DNA of 64,000 nucleotides from an uncultured Christensenellaceae bacterium (GTDB taxonomy: Bacteria > Bacillota > Clostridia > Christensenellales > UMGS416): positions 62,001 through 126,000 of the forward strand of contig CALWDW010000008.1 in the NCBI GenBank assembly GCA_944376795.1. Direction: 5' to 3'. Of the stretch, positions 8,643-17,160 are shown piece after piece. The first letter of the stretch is position 1. Every line of letters begins with the position of its first letter. Under the pieces are notes generated by a model. That model was not told the origin of the DNA. It saw only the letters and a list, made by a program, of their open reading frames with translations, and made no database searches. Position numbers and translations under genes: made by a program.

Positions 8643-9179
8643 GCGCCCTTCCGCCCGAGGGGTACGAAGGGACCAACGCCCTTGACGGTCTGCGCTTGTC
8701 CTCTCCCCAAAAAGTTTTAGAAGGGTGGGGATTGAGTGAGGGAAGCCTTTCTTGAAGGCTTTCCGCGCTAGGAGAACCCTGCGCCCTTCCGCCCGAGGGG
8801 TACGAAGGGACCGACGCCCTTGACGGTCTGCGCTTGTCCTCTCCCCAAAAAGTTTTAGAAGGGTGGGGGCCAGGGGGAAAGCTTTCTCGACGGCTTTCCG
8901 CGCTAGGAGAACCCTGCGCCTTCTGCCCGAGGGGTGCGAAGGGACCAGCGCCCTTGATGGTCCACGCTTGTCCACTCCCAAAAAGTTTTAGAAGGGTGGG
9001 GATTGAGTGAGGGAAGCCTTTCTTGAAGGCTTTCCGCGCTAGAAGAACCCTGCGCCTTCCGTCCGAGGGGTGCGGAGGGACCAGCGCCCTTGATGGTCCA
9101 CGCTTGTCCCCTCCCAAAAAGTTTTAGAAGGGTGGGGGCTAGGGGGAGGGAAACCTTTTTCAAAAGGTTTCCCTCCCCC
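8643..9179 (+). repeat. Four tandem ~136-bp mosaic repeats between pflB and pflA
   Basis: Copies start at 8643, 8781, 8916 and 9052 (lengths 138, 135, 136, ~128). Each begins GCGCC(C)TTCC, contains CGAGGGGT(A/G)CG(A/G)AGGGACC and CGCCCTTGA(C/T)GGTC, then CTCCC(C)AAAAAGTTTTAGAAG, and ends with an inverted repeat such as GGAAGCCTTTC/GAAGGCTTTCC. The first halves group copies 1+2 and 3+4, while the second halves group 1+3 and 2+4. No CDS is credible here; long minus-strand frames through it are just the repeat read as protein. The whole gap 8629-9234 is filled by this block. Confidence 0.9.
9142..9179 (+). repeat. Perfect 18-bp inverted repeat ahead of pflA
   Basis: GGGGGAGGGAAACCTTTT (9142-9159), TC loop, and its exact complement (9162-9179), ending the repeat block 55 bases before pflA. 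On the plus strand it is followed by CAAAAAAG, not a T run, so it is not a standard terminator. It could be an mRNA-stability hairpin shielding the 5' side of pflA. Confidence 0.85.
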
Positions 9180-9234
9180 CAAAAAAGACCCCTCCGCGTC
9201 TTTTGCGTCAAGAAACGGGGAAGGAGGCCGTGAG

Positions 9235-9987
9235 ATGAAACATTATTGGGACGAGGATGCACCCAGCGCTGTAGGACGCATTCACTCCTTTCAATCTATG
9301 GGGGCGGTGGACGGTCCGGGGATGCGCTGTGTGCTCTTCCTCCAGGGCTGTCCGCTGCGCTGCGCCTATTGCCACAACCCGGATACCTGGGTGTATGAAG
9401 GGGGCGTGGCGACCACCGCCCAGGACGAAGCGCGGCGGATCCTGCGTTACCGACCGTATATCCGGCGGGGCGGGGTTACGGTCAGCGGGGGGGAGCCTTT
9501 GGGACAGCCGGAATTTGTGGCCGAGCTCTTTGGCCGGCTGCGGCAGGAGGGACTCCATACCGCCTTAGATACTTCGGGGGTAGGGGGGCGGGATGCCGCC
9601 GCCCAGGTGCTGGAGGAAACCGACCTGGTGCTGTGCGATATCAAGTTTCCCACCGAGGAGGGCTACCAGGCCCACACCGGCGGGTCCCTGGCCGCGGTGC
9701 TGGGCTTCCTGGAACAGGTGCGGGAACGGAGGATCCCGCTGTGGATACGCCACGTAGTGGTTCCCGGCCTCACTGACGGTGAGGCTTCCCTCCGGCAGGT
9801 GGGACGCCTGGCCCAGGCCTATCCCACCCTGGAGAAGCTGGAGCTTTTGCCCTTCCGCAAACTGTGCGTCTCCAAGTATGATGCGCTGGGGATTCCCTTT
9901 CCTTTGGAGGGGGCCCCTGAGATGGATGCAGCGGGCTTGGCCCATGCCCGAGAGCTCCTTCAGAAGGAAGGACTGCCTGTGGGATAG
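9235..9987 (+). CDS. pflA: Pyruvate formate-lyase-activating enzyme
   Basis: A 250-residue radical SAM enzyme that uses S-adenosylmethionine and a [4Fe-4S] cluster to place the glycyl radical on PflB. Seen: cluster motif C39-x3-C43-x2-C46 in GCPLRCAYCHN, the SAM-contacting VSGGEPL, and a length matching E. coli PflA (246). There is no inserted ferredoxin domain, which separates it from activases of other glycyl-radical enzymes. ATG start with GGAGG 7 bases upstream. It belongs functionally with pflB despite the long repeat spacer. Confidence 0.95.
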   Translation: MKHYWDEDAPSAVGRIHSFQSMGAVDGPGMRCVLFLQGCPLRCAYCHNPDTWVYEGGVATTAQDEARRILRYRPYIRRGGVTVSGGEPLGQPEFVAELFGRLRQEGLHTALDTSGVGGRDAAAQVLEETDLVLCDIKFPTEEGYQAHTGGSLAAVLGFLEQVRERRIPLWIRHVVVPGLTDGEASLRQVGRLAQAYPTLEKLELLPFRKLCVSKYDALGIPFPLEGAPEMDAAGLAHARELLQKEGLPVG

Positions 9988-10054
9988 CCCCACTTGCGAA
10001 GCTTCGGAATTTGTGGGATAATGGGGCGAAACCTGGAAGGGAGGCGGATGCGCG

Positions 10055-10417
10055 GTGAGCTGTTTGGGTAATTTTCTTTGGTTTATTTTTGGAGGCCTGT
10101 GGATGGGCCTGGGCTGGATTGGCGCTGGGCTGGTCTGGTGTATTACCATCGTGGGGATTCCCGTGGGGGTACAGTGCTTTAAGTTTGCCAAGCTGGCCTT
10201 TTTCCCCTTTGGCAAGGACGTGGTCTACGGGGGCGGCGTGGGTTCGGCTTTGGTGAATATCCTGTGGCTCTTTTTCGGAGGGCTTGCACTGGCGGCCCAG
10301 GCCGCACTTACCGGGCTCTTTTTCTGCATCACCATCATAGGCATTCCCTTTGGGCTGCAGTGCTTCAAGCTGGCTAAGCTGGCTCTCATGCCGGTAGGCG
10401 CCTCTGTGGTGGGATAG
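10055..10417 (+). CDS. YccF domain membrane protein
   Basis: A 120-residue inner-membrane protein made of two YccF (DUF307) repeats: residues ~1-50 (FLWFIFGGLWMGLGW then GIPVGVQCFKFAKLAFFPFG) and ~63-115 (NILWLFFGGLALA then GIPFGLQCFKLAKLALMP). Three to four transmembrane helices are expected. Function is unknown. Start is a GTG with GGGAGG about 10 bases upstream. A strong terminator follows ~95 bases after the stop. Confidence 0.85.
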   Translation: MSCLGNFLWFIFGGLWMGLGWIGAGLVWCITIVGIPVGVQCFKFAKLAFFPFGKDVVYGGGVGSALVNILWLFFGGLALAAQAALTGLFFCITIIGIPFGLQCFKLAKLALMPVGASVVG

Positions 10418-10512
10418 GCCTTCCGGAGAGAGAACGAAGGGCTGGAGACAGGTGGAAAGCGATGTCCGTTTTGGAGCCGCCGTCCTTGGCGGCATGAGGA
10501 TTTGTTTTTGCT

Positions 10513-10553
10513 AAAAAGGGTTGCACCGCATTTTGCGGTGCAACCCTTTTTTT
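10513..10553. terminator. Bidirectional terminator between yccF and tspO
   Basis: AAAAAGGGTTGCACCGCA / TGCGGTGCAACCCTTTTT with a 3-base loop. The A and T flanks let it work for both convergent genes. Confidence 0.9.
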
Positions 10554-10559
10554 GCACAG

Positions 10560-11042
10560 CTATCGATTCAGCATCCATACGGCGAGATTCAGGTATGCGG
10601 CAAAGGTTACCCATAAAAAGTAGGGAATCTGCAGCCACGCTGCCGGCGGATCCACCTGCCGGAAAGACAGGATCATCCACAGGATCAGCCCCCAAAGCGC
10701 CAGGATCCACAGGAAGGCAAACCCAAAGGCCTGAAGATTGAAGAAGATGATGCTCCAGAAGAAATTGAAGCCCAACTGTACCAGGTAGAGGATCAAGCTC
10801 CGGGTCCGGGCCTCCGAGGCTGGGGCCAGGTAGATCCGCGCGGCGCCTATACCCATCAGGGCGTAGAGGACGCCCCAAACGATGGGGAAAACGATGCCCG
10901 GCGGGGACAGCGGCGGCTTCGCAACGGCAGCGTTATAGACGGCGGAACCCTCCCGGGTCAGCCATCCGGCCAGAAAGCCCACCGCTTCGGTGGCGAGGAT
11001 CCAGAGCGTATAGATTTTCCATGCCGTTTTTTTCGTACACAA
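10560..11042 (-). CDS. tspO: TspO/MBR family membrane protein
   Basis: A 160-residue protein with five hydrophobic spans, matching the TspO/peripheral benzodiazepine receptor family, which binds porphyrins and other ligands; its role in bacteria is unsettled. Seen: KPPLSPPGIVFPIVWGVLYALMG (shortened here to its core KPPLSPPGIVFPIVW), the family hallmark, and FFWSIIFFNLQAFG. The start is uncertain: an in-frame TGA immediately precedes TTG 11042, and no other start would keep the first helix, so a TTG start with a poorly spaced GGGG site is the likeliest reading. Confidence 0.82.
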   Translation of the reverse strand: MCTKKTAWKIYTLWILATEAVGFLAGWLTREGSAVYNAAVAKPPLSPPGIVFPIVWGVLYALMGIGAARIYLAPASEARTRSLILYLVQLGFNFFWSIIFFNLQAFGFAFLWILALWGLILWMILSFRQVDPPAAWLQIPYFLWVTFAAYLNLAVWMLNR

Positions 11043-11101
11043 TCACCCCAGGCTAGGATATGAAGGCAGCGGGCGATTTATGCAAAAAGGTAGAACAGAA
11101 T

Positions 11102-11131
11102 CGCGCCGCGGCCACACGTGGCCGCGGCGCG
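11102..11131. repeat. GC-rich perfect inverted repeat
   Basis: CGCGCCGCGGCCA, CACG loop, TGGCCGCGGCGCG: a 13-bp perfect stem in the gap after the zinc alcohol dehydrogenase. It has no T run on either side, so it may be a Rho-type or RNA-processing site or simply the 3' end hairpin of that mRNA. Confidence 0.7.
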
Positions 11132-11158
11132 CGAAAGTTGCTTTTAGGGGAAAACTTC

Positions 11159-12178
11159 TCAGGGGGCGATGATGTACTTGCCCTTGGCGCGGAGGGCAGG
11201 GTCGGCCAATACGCCGGCTAGCCCCTCCAGGGGGAGTACACCGGCCACCATACTGGAGACGTCCAGACGTCCGCTGCCGATGAGGGCCAGGGCCCGGGCC
11301 TGGGTATAGGGGTTGATGAAGGAGGCTTTCAGGGTTACCTCTTTCTGGAAGATCGTGAAAGGCTTCAGCGGAATGGTGTCGTCAGGCTTGGTGAGTCCGA
11401 ACATCATGACCACCGACCTTTTGCCCGCCAGGTCAATGGCCTGCTCCACCGTGGAGGGGAGCCCGGCGCACTCGATCACCGTGGCGATACGCTCTACTCC
11501 CGCTGCAGCCAGGACGGCCTTGACATCCTCCCGCAGGGGATCGATGGCCATGTCGGCGCCCAGCTGCAGGCCCAGGGCCCGTTTGCTCTCCACCGGTTCC
11601 AGGAGGACGACCCGTCCCGCGCCTGACAGACGGCTGAGCTGCACCATAATCAGCCCAATCATGCCGCCGCCGATGACGCAGACCGTCTCTCCGGGACGGA
11701 TCTCACACATGTCGATGCCATGAAGGCAGCAGGCCACCGGCTCGGTCATGGCGCCTTGGGCGAAGGTGACCCCTTCCGGAAGGAGATGGACCTGCTTTTC
11801 GGGCACCGCGCAGTACTGGGCGAAGCCGCCGTCCCGGGTAGTGCCGATGCCTACCATGCTTTCACAGAAGTGGCCCATGCCTCCAAGACAGTAGGCGCAT
11901 GCGCCGCAAAGCTGGTTGGGATCCACGCAGATCCGATCCCCGGGCCGGATGCGCCGCACCTGCGGGCCGACGGCTTCCACCACCCCGGCAAATTCGTGGC
12001 CTAGGATGACGGGAGGATGGACCGCCGCCGCGCCCTTATCTCCTTCGTAAATGTGTACGTCCGTGCCGCATACGCCGCAGGCCATGACGCGAATTAGTAC
12101 GTCCTCCGCGCCGGGAACAGGCCGGGGCGTCTCCTCCACTCGTATGTCGTGGAGACCGTGGAATACCGCGCTTTTCAT
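11159..12178 (-). CDS. Zinc-dependent medium-chain alcohol/polyol dehydrogenase
   Basis: A 339-residue MDR-family dehydrogenase oxidising an alcohol or polyol with NAD(P). Seen: catalytic zinc region CGVCGTDVH and GHEFAG, structural zinc cysteines in CGACAYCLGGMGHFC, and the Rossmann motif VIGGGMIGL. Its closest known relatives by motif are sorbitol, threonine or 2,3-butanediol dehydrogenases; which one cannot be told. Start at ATG 12178 with AGGAGGG 6 bases upstream. No operon partner is visible. Confidence 0.88.
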   Translation of the reverse strand: MKSAVFHGLHDIRVEETPRPVPGAEDVLIRVMACGVCGTDVHIYEGDKGAAAVHPPVILGHEFAGVVEAVGPQVRRIRPGDRICVDPNQLCGACAYCLGGMGHFCESMVGIGTTRDGGFAQYCAVPEKQVHLLPEGVTFAQGAMTEPVACCLHGIDMCEIRPGETVCVIGGGMIGLIMVQLSRLSGAGRVVLLEPVESKRALGLQLGADMAIDPLREDVKAVLAAAGVERIATVIECAGLPSTVEQAIDLAGKRSVVMMFGLTKPDDTIPLKPFTIFQKEVTLKASFINPYTQARALALIGSGRLDVSSMVAGVLPLEGLAGVLADPALRAKGKYIIAP

Positions 12179-12285
12179 GGATATCCCTCCTGGCTTTTTT
12201 CCCATCCTATCCTGGAAAACGGCGGACGTCCATAGGGGATTTGCACGGATCCCATAGCGGCGTTTGACGCGATCGCCGTCAGGGG

Positions 12286-13506
12286 TCAGCCCGCGGCCAG
12301 CTCCAGGATTTGGCCCGGACGGATACGGTTGGGATCGGGCAGGTCATTGAAGCGGGCCAGAAACCACGCCGTGGTGCCAAATCTCCGGGCGATGGATACC
12401 AGGGTATCGCCGCTGCGGACGGTGTAGGTAAAGTCCTGGGCGGCGCCGCTGTCGGGGCGGATGCGCAGGATTTCTCCTGTGAAGATGCGATTGGGGTCCC
12501 GGATGCCGTTCAAGCACAGGATGCTCCCTACCGTGGTGCCGTAGCGTTGGGCAATGCCGCTGAGAGTATCTCCCTGCCGGACCGTATAGGTGATGACTGA
12601 CGGGTCCGGCGCAGGATCATAGGCGGCGGGGATCCGCAGCGTCTGCCCCGGGTAGATGCGGTTGGGATCGGAGAGGGAGTTCGTCTGTACCAAGGCCTGG
12701 ACGGTAACGCCAAACTTCCGGGCGATGCTGCTCAAGGTATCCCCGGACTGCACCGTGTAGTAGGTGGCCTGGACAGGGGAATTCTCCTGGGAAGGGAGGG
12801 GAGAGGCGGATTCGCCCAGCATGGCTTCGGTGAAAATGTCTCGGTCCACATTGCCGCGGATGCCTGCCACCCGGCCGGTATTGGTGTACTGGAACCCCGC
12901 CCAGGTGTCCCAGTTGCCGTTCTCCCGGGGGGCGTCCACGTCGTATTCGGCAACCCAGAGAGGGTATTGCTGGGCGATTTTCCGGGTGAACCGGTCCCGG
13001 GCGGCCGAGGCGCTGGTGTAGATGGCGGCCTTTTTCCCGGTGAGCGCCTCCACCTGGGAGAGGAAGGCCGCCGCCACCTGGTTAAAGGCCTGGTTGGTCA
13101 TACCGTCATAGTACTCGAAGTCCCCCACCAGGAGGCATTCGGTGATGCGGCCCGCAATGATGGAGGCGAAGTGTGCCGCCTCCTGCCGGGCCTGGCTGGG
13201 GGTCTGGGCGGTCACGTAGTAGTAAAAGCCTACCTTGAGCCCGGCGGCCCGTGCCTTGGTGTAGTTGTCCTGAAAATAGGGATCCACATAGTCGGTCCCT
13301 TGTCCGGCGCGCATGTACACGATTTGGATGCCGGCGTCTGCCACGGCCTGGAAATCAATGGTTCCCTGCCACTTGCTGACGTCGATGCCCTGGTACTGGG
13401 TTCCGGGGAAGGGTTCAAAGGCCGCTAAGGCGGCCTGCCCCGTGCCCAGAAGCAGGCAGAGTACCAGAAGCGCCGCGCCAAAGAATACTTTTCGATTTCT
13501 TCGCAT
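12286..13506 (-). CDS. Secreted GH25 muramidase with three LysM domains
   Basis: A 406-residue exported cell-wall hydrolase. Residues 1-29 are a signal peptide (RRNRK, then a hydrophobic core ending AALAAF). Residues ~38-230 are a glycoside hydrolase family 25 lysozyme domain with Asp42 (GIDVSKWQG) and the catalytic pair Asp129/Glu131 (VGDFEYYDG). Three LysM repeats follow (~250-293, ~302-346, ~358-403; each with YTV(Q/R)(S/Q)GDTL), which bind peptidoglycan. It probably trims the producer's own wall; GGAGGT lies upstream of the ATG. Confidence 0.92.
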   Translation of the reverse strand: MRRNRKVFFGAALLVLCLLLGTGQAALAAFEPFPGTQYQGIDVSKWQGTIDFQAVADAGIQIVYMRAGQGTDYVDPYFQDNYTKARAAGLKVGFYYYVTAQTPSQARQEAAHFASIIAGRITECLLVGDFEYYDGMTNQAFNQVAAAFLSQVEALTGKKAAIYTSASAARDRFTRKIAQQYPLWVAEYDVDAPRENGNWDTWAGFQYTNTGRVAGIRGNVDRDIFTEAMLGESASPLPSQENSPVQATYYTVQSGDTLSSIARKFGVTVQALVQTNSLSDPNRIYPGQTLRIPAAYDPAPDPSVITYTVRQGDTLSGIAQRYGTTVGSILCLNGIRDPNRIFTGEILRIRPDSGAAQDFTYTVRSGDTLVSIARRFGTTAWFLARFNDLPDPNRIRPGQILELAAG

Positions 13507-13588
13507 GGTATACCTCCATGGATTTGGTTTGGGGCCCCTATCACCTTATGCGGAAGGGAGGCATACCGTGCGCCGGCATGGCACAGCA

Positions 13589-13634
13589 CAACGCCGCCAT
13601 GCGGAGGAACGGTGTCCCGTGCATGGCGGCGTTG
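13589..13634. repeat. 14-bp inverted repeat downstream of the GH172 gene
   Basis: CAACGCCGCCATGC and GCATGGCGGCGTTG separated by 18 bases, just after the stop of the GH172 gene. It lacks a T run; it probably marks the 3' end of the rhamnosidase operon mRNA. Confidence 0.6.
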
Positions 13635-13684
13635 AAAGATGGATGGAAAGCCAAGGAGATTTCCTTGGACGGCGCTTTCGCTAT

Positions 13685-14734
13685 TTATGGCGTTTGGCTG
13701 TAATAATAGGCGGCGGCGGTGAAGGCATCCCAGGAATAGTAGTTGACCCAGTCGCCTTCGGGCACCGCGTCCAGCCCCAGGCCGTCCTCCAGGAGACGCA
13801 TCTGGGTGGAAGAGGTCACGGGAATGATCCCGGCGCCTGCCGTCAGGGCGCGAAGCACCAGTGCCTTGTCGCCTCCGCCGATGCGCTGGATTACCGCCCG
13901 GATGCCATGGTCGAAGTAGATGGGATCGGGTACATGGAAACGGTAGAAGGAGGCGCAGCCCTCCTGCATGTAGAGGCTGCCGGTGTATCGGCCGATGAAC
14001 TCCCCCTGCCCCCAGGCGGTGCCGATGTAGTCCTCGGTTCCCGTGCCCACCAGGGTGGGAAAGTCTTCCTCTCCCAGGTAGATCTTGACCTCCCCCTCGC
14101 CGAACCAGAGGCCGCGGGTATCCTCGCTCTGGAGGACCGAGATGCATACCCCCAGCAGCCGTCCTTTGCCAGAGGCCGAGAGCCATACAAAGTCTATCCC
14201 GGCCGGCTCGCCGTGGGTCTGGCTGTACTGGCAGTGGAAGTACATGGCCTGGGGCTCTACCGGCTCCAGGGTGAGGTCCACGTCGTAGAAGAGATTCTCC
14301 ACCGGGGCGTCGGCGCCGTTGTAAAGCTCCACACAGGCCTCCTGGCGGAAGGGCATGGGAATGGCGCAGACCAGCGACCGTCCCTCCGGGGAGGCAAAGA
14401 ACGCGTTTTCCATGGGCCGCATGCCCCAGCGGCCCTGGCAGAAGAATTCACCCAGGGGCGCGTCCACCGCATAGGAGGGCGCACCGTCCCAGCGCATGCG
14501 AATGCGGACGTCCTCCAACATTTCGGGAGTACGGTTGGCAAAGGTCATCCAAATGCGCCGGAGGATCCCTTCGCCCTGGGCGTGGCAGAGCACCAAGGTT
14601 TCCCCGGCAGGGACGGAACCGCTGGGCGAGCCCTTAGCGCCGAGGTTGGTCTGACCGCCCATGCCCGGCGCGCCTTCCCGGTTTTCAAAGCTGAACCAAC
14701 GGGGCTTGGATTCCTGAAAGTCGTAAATGGCCAT
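13685..14734 (-). CDS. DUF2961 (GH172-like) glycoside hydrolase
   Basis: A 349-residue protein of the DUF2961 family, now counted as GH172, whose characterised members act on arabinofuranosides and fructofuranosides. Seen: LRRIWMTF in the first jelly-roll, the conserved GTGTEDYIG, and a FYRFHVPDPI strand. There is no signal peptide, so it acts in the cytoplasm on imported oligosaccharides. It starts 24 bases after the rhamnosidase stop behind GGGAGG, so the two enzymes are translated from one mRNA and probably work on the same plant or microbial glycan. Confidence 0.85.
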   Translation of the reverse strand: MAIYDFQESKPRWFSFENREGAPGMGGQTNLGAKGSPSGSVPAGETLVLCHAQGEGILRRIWMTFANRTPEMLEDVRIRMRWDGAPSYAVDAPLGEFFCQGRWGMRPMENAFFASPEGRSLVCAIPMPFRQEACVELYNGADAPVENLFYDVDLTLEPVEPQAMYFHCQYSQTHGEPAGIDFVWLSASGKGRLLGVCISVLQSEDTRGLWFGEGEVKIYLGEEDFPTLVGTGTEDYIGTAWGQGEFIGRYTGSLYMQEGCASFYRFHVPDPIYFDHGIRAVIQRIGGGDKALVLRALTAGAGIIPVTSSTQMRLLEDGLGLDAVPEGDWVNYYSWDAFTAAAYYYSQTP

Positions 14735-14758
14735 GTGGTTTTCCTCCCACTGTGCGAA

Positions 14759-16969
14759 CTAAAGGATGCCTTTGACTGTGATGGTTTGGGGTCCCTCGGG
14801 GCTGGGGGCAATCATGCGGGCGTCGAAGGGCATAATGATCTTGGCGCCCATGCCCTTGGGCAGGGTGACGGTGATCTGCACCCGGTCGTCCAGCTTGTCC
14901 CAGCGGAAGGGGATGGCTTCCCCGTCGATGCGGACCTGCCCCTCCACCCAGTCCACTTCCTCGGGGAAGGCGGGAGACAGGGTCAGGGGATACTCCTGGG
15001 CCATGTCGATGTAGGCGCCGGCCAGGTAGTGGTAAAACCACTCCTCCGCGCCGCCCAGCATGAAGTGGTTCTGGGAACTCCAGGGATGCTCCGGATTGGC
15101 GCCGTCCCAGTCCTCACAGAGGGTGGTGGCCCCGCAGCGGATCATATTGCCATAGCTGGGGAAGTCGGTGCGGTCCATGACCTTGGCTACGATATCCTCC
15201 CGGCCGCAGACCGACAGCGCCCGGAGAATGAAGGGATGCCCGATGTCCCCGCCGGTGAGGTGGTAATCCCGCCGCTGGATGTCCTCCACCAGGTTGGCAA
15301 GCACCCGGGGCTGCTCGGTCTCGCTGGGCAGCTCCAGGTAGAGGGGGAGGGCGTTGCTGGCCTGGCTGCCGGTGCCATAGTTCCCGGATAGGGGATAATA
15401 GAAGACGCGATTGAAGGCCTCCCGGGCCTTGAGGGCATGCTCCCGGTAGAGCTGGAGGTCTTCATAGCGGCCCAAGGCCCTAGCGGTACGCTCCATGATC
15501 TTCAGATCATAGCAGAGCATGGCGCTGGCGGTGAGGGGGATCGGCGTATGGGCGGGGTGGGCCGGGTAGTGGCCTACGTCCAGCCAGTCTCCCAGGCCGT
15601 AGTTGAGGATGTAGTTCTCCGCGCGGGAGAGGAGGTAGTCCACATACCGCCGGGACATGTCGTAGTGGGCGGCCAGCAGTTCCAGGTCGCCGTAGCGTTC
15701 GTAGAGGTACCAGGGAAGAAGCACACAGGAGGATCCCCACTCAGGAGAATCCCGGAAGCCCAGTTCGAACTCCACATATTCGGGGCAGATATCGGGCACA
15801 AGCCCCTCTTCGGTCTGAGAGTCCTCCATATCCTGCAGCACCTTGGCCATGAGGGCCTTGGCGTCATAATTGTACAGCACCCCGGGACCGATGAGATGCA
15901 GCTGTTCCAGCCAGCCCAGCTTCTCCCGATGGGGACAGTCGGTGAAGACGCTCTGCATATTGCTGCGGATGGCGCCCAGGATCATCTGGTGGATTTGGTT
16001 GTACAGCTCGTTAGAGCAGCGGAAGGAGCCGCCCTCCAGGCAGTCGGCATAGCTTTCGACCCCGGTGGCCGAGAGCAGCTCCGCCTCGGTCTCGATGACA
16101 GCATAACGCAGCCCGTAGTAAGTAAAATAGGGAAGGTACGCCTCCTCACCGTCCCCGGCCAGGGTGTAGGTGTAGAAGTGGGGGCTACCGGAGAATTCCT
16201 GGTTGATTTCGCCATGGGAATCCAGCAACTCTCCCGGGGTGACGCGAACGGTCTGCCCCGCTGCGCCGCGGACCCGGATTGCCACCCGGCCCGCGAAGTT
16301 TCGGCCAAAATCTACCCGAATCCGACCGGGAGCCAGCTGGATCTGCTCCACCGGATCCAGTTGGGACTGGATGGCTACCTGGGGCTGGCGGCCCTCTTCC
16401 AGCACACCGCCGGGGCCCTCCCACGGCTCCGCAGGCTGCCAGGCATCGGGCTGGGCGGCCATGGGCGCCCGCCACGCACTGATGCGGGCGTCATAATCCT
16501 CGCCGCCGTAGATGCAGGAGTGAGTGATGGGGCTTGGGGCATAGTACCAATCCTTATCGGTGACCAGCACCTCCCGGCTGCCGTCGGCGTAGGACAGCTC
16601 GATGACCGCAATCAGGGTGGGCGGGCCGAAGGATCCGGTGAATTTGACGTACCGTTCTCCCGAAACGTGGTACATTCCATTGCCGATCAGTACGGAAAGG
16701 ATATTTTCTCCTTGGTCGAGGTAGGCGGTCAGGTCATAGGTGGAATAGAGGCAGCGCTTAGTGTAGCGGGTCCATCCGGGCTCCAGCACCCCGTGGTTGA
16801 GGGGCGTGTTTCCCAGGAAGAGCGCAAACTGTCCCAGGCCGCAGAGGGATATCTGGGCCGAAGCCAGGGGCCGGTCCACCCAAAACTCCCGGCGGAATAC
16901 CGGGGTGGCACAGCCTTGCCGGGGGGCACAGATCCACTGGGCGTGATGCTCTTGAAAAACTGTAGACAT
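14759..16969 (-). CDS. GH78-like alpha-L-rhamnosidase
   Basis: A 736-residue enzyme of the bacterial rhamnosidase group, removing terminal alpha-L-rhamnose from glycosides. Order: N-terminal beta domain with the GWTRYTKRCLYSTYDLTAYL region (~70-90), further beta domains, a six-hairpin (alpha/alpha)6 catalytic barrel (~310-680) with FTDCPHREKLGW and YGLGDWLDVG, the conserved WSSQNHFMLGGAEEWFY, and a C-terminal beta domain. No signal peptide, so it is intracellular. ATG preceded by GGAGG. First gene of a two-gene operon with the GH172 enzyme. Some relatives act on other sugars, so rhamnose specificity is inferred. Confidence 0.88.
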   Translation of the reverse strand: MSTVFQEHHAQWICAPRQGCATPVFRREFWVDRPLASAQISLCGLGQFALFLGNTPLNHGVLEPGWTRYTKRCLYSTYDLTAYLDQGENILSVLIGNGMYHVSGERYVKFTGSFGPPTLIAVIELSYADGSREVLVTDKDWYYAPSPITHSCIYGGEDYDARISAWRAPMAAQPDAWQPAEPWEGPGGVLEEGRQPQVAIQSQLDPVEQIQLAPGRIRVDFGRNFAGRVAIRVRGAAGQTVRVTPGELLDSHGEINQEFSGSPHFYTYTLAGDGEEAYLPYFTYYGLRYAVIETEAELLSATGVESYADCLEGGSFRCSNELYNQIHQMILGAIRSNMQSVFTDCPHREKLGWLEQLHLIGPGVLYNYDAKALMAKVLQDMEDSQTEEGLVPDICPEYVEFELGFRDSPEWGSSCVLLPWYLYERYGDLELLAAHYDMSRRYVDYLLSRAENYILNYGLGDWLDVGHYPAHPAHTPIPLTASAMLCYDLKIMERTARALGRYEDLQLYREHALKAREAFNRVFYYPLSGNYGTGSQASNALPLYLELPSETEQPRVLANLVEDIQRRDYHLTGGDIGHPFILRALSVCGREDIVAKVMDRTDFPSYGNMIRCGATTLCEDWDGANPEHPWSSQNHFMLGGAEEWFYHYLAGAYIDMAQEYPLTLSPAFPEEVDWVEGQVRIDGEAIPFRWDKLDDRVQITVTLPKGMGAKIIMPFDARMIAPSPEGPQTITVKGIL

Positions 16970-17013
16970 GGTGCATTTCCTCCGATAGGGGCCTTGGCCC
17001 CGACTCCGTTCTT

Positions 17014-17042
17014 ATTATAGCATTCCTGCGCCGTGCAGAAAA
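17014..17042 (-). promoter_or_regulatory. Possible promoter of the rhamnosidase operon
   Basis: A perfect TATAAT (17014-17019, minus strand) with only a weak TTTTCT 17 bases upstream, suggesting an activator-dependent promoter. Confidence 0.5.
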
Positions 17043-17084
17043 GACGGAGTCCGGCGGCGCAGGCTTTTTTATACGCCCGCCGGT

Positions 17085-17113
17085 TTGACAAGACGGCGGG
17101 ATGCGGGTATGAT
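17085..17113 (+). promoter_or_regulatory. Promoter of hydE-tcdA
   Basis: TTGACA (17085-17090), 17-base spacer, TATGAT (17108-17113); 47 bases before hydE. Confidence 0.8.
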
Positions 17114-17160
17114 GCCATTGGATGGGCGCGTTCTGTCTATATCAGGGGAGGAGGGAAAGC

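Noticed and set aside
7054-9117. A 687-residue minus-strand open frame across pflB and the repeat block
   Set aside because: It is antisense to a certain pflB gene and reads the tandem repeats as protein; long shadow frames are expected at this GC content.
8643-9179. CRISPR array
   Set aside because: Units are ~136 bp and repeat end to end with no unique spacers, and no cas genes are present.
11102-11131. Intrinsic terminator after the zinc alcohol dehydrogenase
   Set aside because: The perfect stem has no T run on either strand, so it is listed only as an inverted repeat.
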